Shown piece by piece: positions 1-5,235 of a DNA stretch of 7,246 nucleotides. The translations under genes and the position numbers were made by a program. Source of the stretch: Desulfamplus sp. Its GTDB lineage: Bacteria; Desulfobacterota; Desulfobacteria; Desulfobacterales; Desulfobacteraceae. The stretch is taken from contig JADFYT010000110.1 of NCBI GenBank assembly GCA_015232935.1, forward strand, positions 1-7,246, read 5' to 3'. The first letter of the stretch is position 1. Every line of letters starts with the position of its first letter. The notes below the pieces were generated by a model. The model made no database searches. It was not told the DNA's origin and saw nothing but the letters and a program-made list of their open reading frames with translations.

Positions 1-3000
1 GTCTCCGGAGAACACAGACACATATCGGCTGTTTTCTTGAACTTTACCGGAGTCAATGAAATCATATCTGCCCTTGGCAAGAGCAGGTGTCAGGATATCA
101 CATCTGTCTTGAACGACTACTTTACAGCAATGCTCAATGTTATCACAAGATATAAGGGAATCACGAACAGGGTTGATATCGCGGATCATGGAGAAAAGCT
201 GCTTATACTATTCGGGGCACTTATTTCAAGTGATGAAGAGACCAATGCCATTCGTGCCGTGCAATGCGGCATAGATTTGATGAAAGAGGCAAAGCCGTTT
301 GAAAAACTTGACAAGTACGGTTTGAAGGATCTTGGGATTGTCCAGCGAATAGGGATTAATTCAGGATTTGCCTTTGCCGGCAATGTGGGTTCTCCCATAC
401 GAAAAGAGTACAGCGTTATGGGAGATGATGTCAATCTTGCTGCCAGAATACAGTCTTTAAGCAAATTTGGCGAGATTTTGGTCGGGCAGTCAACATTCAG
501 GCTTACCGAAGCTCTTATTCAGTATGAAAAACTTGAACCGGTAAAGGTAAAAGGGAAAAAAGAACCTGTCAATATTTATAAGGTTGCAGGCCATAAGAAA
601 TTAACAAGCAGACAATATGGGCATGTAAAAGCAGAATACCACTCACCGAGGCAGCTTGATAATATTCTGTGGGACAAGGTTGCAAAAACATTTCGGAATT
701 TGCAGACCGTTGTTATTCACCTGACAGGAGAAGCAGGAATTGGCAAAACAGCATTGCTACTGGAGTTGATGAGCCGTTCAGAAAAAAACAAAGCGAATTT
801 GCTGAACCGCTCAGGGATGCAGGACGTGGAGTTGCCGAATCGCTCAGGGATGCAGGACGTGGAGATCGTATTTGTAACGCCTGATGTTCAAACCGGCTCT
901 GCCTTTGACCATATATTGAAACATGTATTCCAGCTTGCCGCAATTGAGGAAAACGGGAAAAAAAAAGATCGGGTCAAAGCAGGGTTGACAGAACTCGGAA
1001 TAGAAAATCTTGTTTTTTCGATTCCGTTGCTGGGCGATATGCTGGGTATAAAGTATGAAAATGAACCTGTATTTGCAACTGAAAATCTGAATGTAAGGCA
1101 TCAGATGAAAATAGAGTGTCTGTCCGGTATTTTATCAGGTTATTCAAGGATACACCCTGTGCTTGTTGTGATTGACGACTTTCATAAGGCAGATGACTTT
1201 TCGATTGAGTTTATCTCCCATTTCTTGTCCAGATCAGAAGGCAAATCAGAAGGCAAATCAGAAAGCAAATCAGAAAGCAAATCAGAAAGCAAAAAAAATT
1301 CCATAATCTTTTTGCTCGCGTCAAGAGATGCTGATCTTCAAAGTGACAGTTTGAATAGGGCAAAGGCAAGTCTGAAAATAGAGGGGATGTCAGAAAAAGA
1401 GTCTCAATCAATGATATCCATGCTGCTTGCTCAAAAACATCCTTCTCGACAGCTTTCACATCAGGTCTTTGAACAACCTGCTGAAAAACTTTCGCAGAAA
1501 ATTTGCAACCAGATTATTGAGCGATCCAGAGGCAATCCTCTTTATATTGAATTTCTTGTGAGTCATGTATTGACTTCTGGTTGTTCAGCAGATGCCGAAA
1601 CTGTTCCGGAGTCTATATATAATGCCGTAATATCAAAACTTGATTCCTTCAAGAATATCACAAGAAGGGTGGTAAAAGAGCTTTCCGTTATTGTGGTGGA
1701 TAACCGTATTTCACTGGATCTGGCAGAGAACTATTTTAGCTCTGTTCCAGATTTTATAGATATTGTGGATGAACTTTCAGAGTCCGGGATCCTTTCGCAA
1801 AAAAAGGAGAATGACACAGTTTTTCTAAGTTTCAGCAGCTCGTTTTTTCTGGAGATTGTCTATTCTACTGTTGCCAATATGGATAAGCTGTCCATTCACA
1901 ATCAGATTGCCCGTATCATTGAGGATAATCCGGCCGGGATATCTGACAGGGAATATTTCAGCATACTGGGTTATCATTATCAAAAATCAGGCGACAGACA
2001 CAAATGGGCGTTTTATCTTGCCAAAGAGGCGAATATCGCTCTTGAATCAAACTATTACAAAAAGGCTATAGAGCTTTACTCAAACTGCATGCAGATAATC
2101 AGGGAGCTTGATGATGAACAATCCCGATTACTGGAGCTGCAGATGGATATTGCAGAAAATCTGGGAGATATTTACGAACGAATTGGAGTTCTGGACAAGG
2201 CACTTGAATTTTACAAGGATGGCAATGCTGTTGCAGAGCGGATTTTATCCACTAAAAAAGCTGTTGCTTTTCAAAAAAAGATGGGGATGGTTTTAAAAAA
2301 AGCCGGAAATATTGACGCTGCTGTCTCCTGTTTTGAAAAAGCTTTGAATAAATGCAGTGAAGTCCCGGAAGAGTCTGAAAAGAGCTATCTTTTCAATGAG
2401 CTGGGGCTGATTCGCAGGGATCAGAACCGGTATGAAGAGGCATTGGCTCTTTTTCTTAACAGTTTGCAGATATCGAGCAGTTCCAGGAATAATGAATCCA
2501 CAGGGGATGCATACAACAACATCGGGTCAGTGCACAGTTTGCAAAAAGAGTATGATCTTTCTTTGGATTTCTATAATAAAGCCTTGAGTATATACAAGGA
2601 AGGAAACGATAAAAAAGGTATTGCAAACACGTTGAACAATATAGGGTATGTATATACTAAAAAAGCGGATAACTTACAGGCTCTTGGCTATTATGAAGAG
2701 AGCCTGGGAATAGAGCAGGGCAGGGGCGACAGGCTTGGCTATGCGACTTCCTTAAATAATATCTCCTCTGTTTACAGCAGTCTGGGGAATGAAAAAGAGG
2801 CTTTGAACTCATGCCGGTCTGCTCTTGAGATATATGAGTCCCTTGGTAATTTATATGGCAAGGCAGTCTCTCACTACAATATCGCTATTGTTTATCAGTC
2901 CGGAAAACAATATGAAGATGCACTGTTCAATCTGGAGCAGGCTAATATAATATATGAGGAACTAAGCGATGCTGCCGGAAAAAGTTCAACATTTTACCAG

Positions 3001-4113
3001 ACAGGCTTGTTATTCAAGGAGCAGGGAGATATCGCAGAAGCCATAAAGAACTTTGATCAAGCCCTGCAGAATGAAAAAAATACGCAGAACATGCTTAACA
3101 TGTCGAAAATCAATACTTTAATCGGCAAGATGTTTTTTGAAACAAAAGAGTTTGAAAAAGCACTTCCCTATCTTCTTGAAAGTTATGAGCTTGAAGATAA
3201 AATAGGCAGATTGAGAACAAAGCTGTTTTTGTCAAATCTTATCGGGCGGATATATAAGAAACAGGATAGAAACAACGAGTATCTGGAGCTTCTGTCAAGT
3301 AATCTCAAGATAAAAATGGAGCTGCTTGGTGCAAGAGTGGTTGCATATTCCCACATTGAAATATCCAATATTTTTTTTGCACGAAATGATATTGAAAACA
3401 GTTTGAAACATCTTCTTGAGGCGTTTGAACTTTTCAGGACCGAAAAGGATTTCAGGGCACAGGCTTTTGTATGTCAGAAAGCTGGTATAATATACTATCA
3501 GGATTCCAGTCTGGAAAAGGCGGAAAAATATTTGAATCTCGCAGTCAAATATTATCAAAAAGATAATGATTTTTATCATCTCGCAGAGGTTTATAAGTTT
3601 CTGATTGATATCTATATTTCCCGGAACAAATTAAGAAGGGCATTAAAAAGCCTTGAAATTCACATGCAATATGCAAAAAATATTGATGATAAAATCAATA
3701 TCGCAGTAAATAATATAAGACGCGGTGAAATTGCGTATAAACAAAAAAAATACCGGCATGCAGATGAGTTTTTTAAATCCGCACTGGATACAGGAAAAGA
3801 TTTTTTTCCAAAATCTGATATTGCTGCGTTAAGATATATGCAGGGGGTATGCGGTATAAAGACAGGCGATTTTAATGCCGCCGAGAGGTTCCTTGAAGAG
3901 AGTGCGGCTATTTTCAGGGAGCTGTTTCAGGAAAAAGATGTTTCAAACTGCAACAGCCGTCTGATTGTATCCTATATTAAAAACCGGAAATTTGAGGCCG
4001 CGCTTGATTTGTCAGCTCATATGTCTGTATATGTGTCTGATGAAAATCAGAGGCACATATGGCTAAATATCAATAAAGAGATTGAGAATATATTTCTGTC
4101 TGCAACAGCTTGA
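1..4113 (+). CDS. Soluble-adenylyl-cyclase-like protein: cyclase homology domain (C2-like) + STAND NTPase + TPR array, 5' end missing
   Basis: The frame is open from base 1 and gives 1370 residues in the window (numbered here from the GTC codon at base 1). A TTG at 37 lies inside the first beta strand of the cyclase fold (GEHRHISAVF-LNFTG), so it is not the start; the gene begins upstream. Residues about 4-196 are a class III cyclase domain: RIGINSG, GNVGS, EYSVMGDDVNLAAR. Both metal Asp positions are changed (N14, E65), the adenine-Lys position appears to be H63, and N145 and R149 of the active site remain. This is the pattern of the C2 half of ADCY10-like enzymes. Residues about 230-600 are a STAND/AAA NTPase: Walker A GEAGIGKT (243-250), Walker B VLVVIDD (387-393), a sensor-1-like strand IIFLLASRD, and the RGNPLYIEF motif followed by a winged-helix-like segment. 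Residues about 670-1352 are TPRs. No signal peptide or membrane segment is visible, so a cytoplasmic location is likely. Two tandem repeats interrupt NTPase loops. The domain assignment is firm; cyclase activity is unproven. Confidence 0.93.
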   Translation, partial: VSGEHRHISAVFLNFTGVNEIISALGKSRCQDITSVLNDYFTAMLNVITRYKGITNRVDIADHGEKLLILFGALISSDEETNAIRAVQCGIDLMKEAKPFEKLDKYGLKDLGIVQRIGINSGFAFAGNVGSPIRKEYSVMGDDVNLAARIQSLSKFGEILVGQSTFRLTEALIQYEKLEPVKVKGKKEPVNIYKVAGHKKLTSRQYGHVKAEYHSPRQLDNILWDKVAKTFRNLQTVVIHLTGEAGIGKTALLLELMSRSEKNKANLLNRSGMQDVELPNRSGMQDVEIVFVTPDVQTGSAFDHILKHVFQLAAIEENGKKKDRVKAGLTELGIENLVFSIPLLGDMLGIKYENEPVFATENLNVRHQMKIECLSGILSGYSRIHPVLVVIDDFHKADDFSIEFISHFLSRSEGKSEGKSESKSESKSESKKNSIIFLLASRDADLQSDSLNRAKASLKIEGMSEKESQSMISMLLAQKHPSRQLSHQVFEQPAEKLSQKICNQIIERSRGNPLYIEFLVSHVLTSGCSADAETVPESIYNAVISKLDSFKNITRRVVKELSVIVVDNRISLDLAENYFSSVPDFIDIVDELSESGILSQKKENDTVFLSFSSSFFLEIVYSTVANMDKLSIHNQIARIIEDNPAGISDREYFSILGYHYQKSGDRHKWAFYLAKEANIALESNYYKKAIELYSNCMQIIRELDDEQSRLLELQMDIAENLGDIYERIGVLDKALEFYKDGNAVAERILSTKKAVAFQKKMGMVLKKAGNIDAAVSCFEKALNKCSEVPEESEKSYLFNELGLIRRDQNRYEEALALFLNSLQISSSSRNNESTGDAYNNIGSVHSLQKEYDLSLDFYNKALSIYKEGNDKKGIANTLNNIGYVYTKKADNLQALGYYEESLGIEQGRGDRLGYATSLNNISSVYSSLGNEKEALNSCRSALEIYESLGNLYGKAVSHYNIAIVYQSGKQYEDALFNLEQANIIYEELSDAAGKSSTFYQTGLLFKEQGDIAEAIKNFDQALQNEKNTQNMLNMSKINTLIGKMFFETKEFEKALPYLLESYELEDKIGRLRTKLFLSNLIGRIYKKQDRNNEYLELLSSNLKIKMELLGARVVAYSHIEISNIFFARNDIENSLKHLLEAFELFRTEKDFRAQAFVCQKAGIIYYQDSSLEKAEKYLNLAVKYYQKDNDFYHLAEVYKFLIDIYISRNKLRRALKSLEIHMQYAKNIDDKINIAVNNIRRGEIAYKQKKYRHADEFFKSALDTGKDFFPKSDIAALRYMQGVCGIKTGDFNAAERFLEESAAIFRELFQEKDVSNCNSRLIVSYIKNRKFEAALDLSAHMSVYVSDENQRHIWLNINKEIENIFLSATA
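799..864 (+). repeat. Two tandem 33-bp GC-rich direct repeats, in frame
   Basis: Units 799-831 and 832-864 differ at two of 33 bases and encode LLNRSGMQDVE then LPNRSGMQDVE. Unit one has 20 G/C of 33, clearly richer than the flanking gene. The array sits just after the helix that follows Walker A and before the next hydrophobic strand (IVFVTPD), so it lengthens a surface loop of the NTPase. The units stay open in several other frames on both strands. It may be a local duplication or a copy of a dispersed short element; only a genome search would tell. Confidence 0.88.
1234..1293 (+). repeat. Five tandem 12-bp repeats encoding (SE[GS]K)5
   Basis: Units begin at 1234, 1246, 1258, 1270 and 1282. 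The first two read tcagaaggcaaa and the last three tcagaaagcaaa, each block internally identical. The charged low-complexity peptide SEGK/SESK lies between the helix after Walker B and the sensor-1-like strand IIFLLASRD, again a loop. Exact identity within blocks points to recent slippage. Copy number is likely variable between strains. Confidence 0.93.
2137..4056 (+). repeat. Coding array of 16 TPR units, strict 120-nt (40-residue) period
   Basis: This is a protein-level repeat inside the cyclase/NTPase gene. Helix-A signatures such as NNIG, NNIS, YNIA, YQTG, TLIG and NLIG recur every 40 residues, as does the helix-B small residue (KALEFY, EALALF, QALGYY, EALNSC, DALFNL, EAIKNF, KALPYL). I counted sixteen consecutive units with no insertion or deletion. 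One further degenerate TPR (YYKKAIELY) precedes them with a 45-residue step. Nucleotide identity between units is low, so this is ancient protein duplication and not recent DNA amplification. Forty-residue TPRs usually form peptide- or protein-binding superhelices; the ligand here is unknown. Confidence 0.9.
4029..4060 (+). repeat. Imperfect hairpin with GAAA loop near the end of the cyclase-like gene
   Basis: ATATGTG-TCTGAT (4029-4041), loop GAAA, then ATCAGA, a two-base GG bulge and CACATAT (4046-4060) form a 13-bp stem. It lies about 50 nt before the stop codon and about 80 nt before the next gene's start. It could influence mRNA processing or stability between the two genes, but coding coincidence is equally possible. 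Confidence 0.45.
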
Positions 4114-4126
4114 TATTTTTGGAAAA

Positions 4127-4132
4127 CAGGAG
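4127..4132 (+). promoter_or_regulatory. Ribosome binding site for the 356-aa protein
   Basis: CAGGAG ends nine bases before a GTG at 4142. This supports GTG as the start of the second gene. It lies in the 28-nt gap after the TGA of the cyclase-like gene, so the two genes are probably in one transcript. Confidence 0.75.
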
Positions 4133-4141
4133 TGAGATACA

Positions 4142-5212
4142 GTGAAAAATGCTTATGATATTAAAAACGATTACGAGATAAAATACAACTATCTCTATCT
4201 GCTGTCGTATTATGCAGGAAAAATGACTGGAAAGCTTGTATTGTTTTTGCAAAAAAAACTGGATCAAAAGAGGATCGGATATACTACTCCAAAGCAGATT
4301 GACTATGATGCTGTCTATGGCTCAAGAATTGAATATCTGGATGCAGCAGATTCAATAGAAAGATATTTCCCTGTTGATATTGATGAAGAGGAAGTCATAG
4401 ATATTTATCGGGATCAAATCCTGAGTGTTTCCCATGAAGAAAAGGTTTTTGAAGAACAGCGGGCATCAGAAGTTTCCCTGGAAGAAAATCTGATAGAGAT
4501 TCCCGAAGTCAGGCCTGCAACTGTTTTGGTAAAAAAAATTGTTGTAAAAAAACCTCAGATTAAATCCATTGCCTTCAGATTATTAACTGATGACATGTCT
4601 GAAGCATCCGGTACAGAACTATCAGAAATAGCTTTATCAGAAACAGATTTGTCCAGATCATCAGAAAATGAGTCCGCTCAACTACCAGATTCCGGTCTGA
4701 TATTTATTGGGCACACTAAAGAGAAAGATATTGATTACTTTATATTTACAACAAGGCAGAGATTTTCCATAGGAGCAAAGATAAAGATTCAGGTTATTGC
4801 AAATTATGCCTTGCCTGAAAAATCACAGGAAGAGACTGATCAAACTTGTAATGCTGATCAAGCTTATAGAGACATATCTGATATGGCTGATGCAACTGAC
4901 GGAGTTAATATAACTGATGCGGCTGATATAAATGATGCGGCTGATATAGATGATGTGGCTGATATAGATGATGTGGCTGATATAGATGACAGGGTTAACC
5001 TGACTGATGGGGCTGATGTAACTGATAGTGCTGATGTTGATGGAGTTGAGAAAATCAGGACACAACTCTTGATCGGTAAAATAACCAAGGTCAGGCTGGT
5101 TAAGAAAGGGGAACTCTATGAGTTTAGTTTAAAAGCTGACAATAGTTTTGAGCCTGTTATCAGCTTTTTGGTTAAACACAAGGAGCTTTTGTTGCAACCG
5201 GCAGCTCTATGA
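4142..5212 (+). CDS. Unrecognised acidic 356-aa protein with DxADID hexapeptide repeats
   Basis: GTG start with a well-placed AGGAG; TGA stop at 5210-5212. I do not recognise the family. Residues 1-50 are Tyr/Lys-rich and probably helical (YNYLYLLSYYAGKMTG), with no convincing signal peptide. Residues about 78-120 are strongly acidic, followed by a basic patch (VKKIVVKKP, 130-138). Residues about 150-182 are Ser/Glu-rich and probably disordered. Residues 184-222 look like beta strands (GLIFIG, YFIFTT, FSIGAKIKIQVIAN). Residues 247-300 are nine hexapeptides (DMADAT to DSADVD). Residues 305-350 return to strands (QLLIGKITKVRLV, LYEFSLKAD) and a final helix. The split strand pattern faintly recalls a PilZ-type beta barrel with an expanded loop, but no RxxxR or DxSxxG motif is clearly present. 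It lies 28 nt behind the cyclase-like gene, so it may be a partner or effector of that protein (inference). Its last codons overlap the convergent kinase gene. Confidence 0.85.
   Translation: MKNAYDIKNDYEIKYNYLYLLSYYAGKMTGKLVLFLQKKLDQKRIGYTTPKQIDYDAVYGSRIEYLDAADSIERYFPVDIDEEEVIDIYRDQILSVSHEEKVFEEQRASEVSLEENLIEIPEVRPATVLVKKIVVKKPQIKSIAFRLLTDDMSEASGTELSEIALSETDLSRSSENESAQLPDSGLIFIGHTKEKDIDYFIFTTRQRFSIGAKIKIQVIANYALPEKSQEETDQTCNADQAYRDISDMADATDGVNITDAADINDAADIDDVADIDDVADIDDRVNLTDGADVTDSADVDGVEKIRTQLLIGKITKVRLVKKGELYEFSLKADNSFEPVISFLVKHKELLLQPAAL
4880..5041 (+). repeat. Nine tandem 18-bp repeats encoding acidic hexapeptides
   Basis: The units start every 18 bases from 4880 and encode DMADAT, DGVNIT, DAADIN, DAADID, DVADID, DVADID, DRVNLT, DGADVT and DSADVD. 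The two DVADID units (4952-4969 and 4970-4987) are identical, their upstream neighbours differ by one base each, and the outer units are degenerate. This is the picture of expansion from the centre. The array is in frame and forms an Asp-rich stretch, probably a flexible or cation-binding loop. Confidence 0.93.
5131..5168 (-). terminator. Candidate intrinsic terminator for the kinase gene, inside the end of the upstream convergent gene
   Basis: AAAAGCTGA at 5131-5139 pairs perfectly with TCAGCTTTT at 5160-5168. The pairing continues inward past a C-A mismatch with short A-T, G-T and G-C pairs. Read on the minus strand, the hairpin starts about 40 nt after the kinase stop codon and ends in TTTT. 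Read on the plus strand it ends in TTTTT. The stem is GC-poor, so strength is uncertain. Confidence 0.4.
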
Positions 5213-5235
5213 GATTGTAACCGGCAGCTCTATGA
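5192..5235. repeat. 21-bp direct duplication (23-bp offset) at the convergent gene ends
   Basis: Copies 5192-5212 and 5215-5235 share 20 of 21 bases (ttgcaaccggcagctctatg and ttgtaaccggcagctctatg, each followed by a) with a 2-bp spacer. Copy one contains both stop codons: TGA of the plus-strand gene at 5210-5212 and TAG of the minus-strand kinase at 5207-5209. Copy two encodes the kinase peptide IELPV. The 23-bp offset is not a multiple of three. Confidence 0.92.

Noticed and set aside
37..39. TTG at 37 as the start codon of the first gene
   Set aside because: The frame is open to base 1, and the twelve codons before it encode the conserved first strand of the cyclase domain, so the TTG is internal.
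669..943. Overlapping frames encoding LRDAGRG or SATPRPASL repeats as separate small genes
   Set aside because: They are out-of-frame readings of the 33-bp repeat inside the NTPase domain, with no ribosome site or independent support.
4114..4141. Promoter in the gap between the first two genes
   Set aside because: Only 28 nt, filled by the ribosome site; no convincing -10/-35 pair. An operon is the simpler reading.
4590..4625. PilZ DxSxxG motif at DDMSEASG in the 356-aa protein
   Set aside because: Spacing is off by one, no RxxxR precedes it, and the region is Ser/Glu-rich and probably disordered; a c-di-GMP binding call is not supported.
4880..5041. CRISPR-like array
   Set aside because: Units are contiguous, in frame and without spacers; it is a coding minisatellite.
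4823..5088. Minus-strand Ile/Ser-rich frames opposite the 18-bp repeats as antisense genes
   Set aside because: Low-complexity shadows produced by the repeat; they end and start around the array and have no recognisable domain.
5192..5235. Target-site duplication or attachment site of a mobile element
   Set aside because: The copies are only 2 bp apart with nothing between them, and no integrase or transposase is present; simple tandem duplication fits better.
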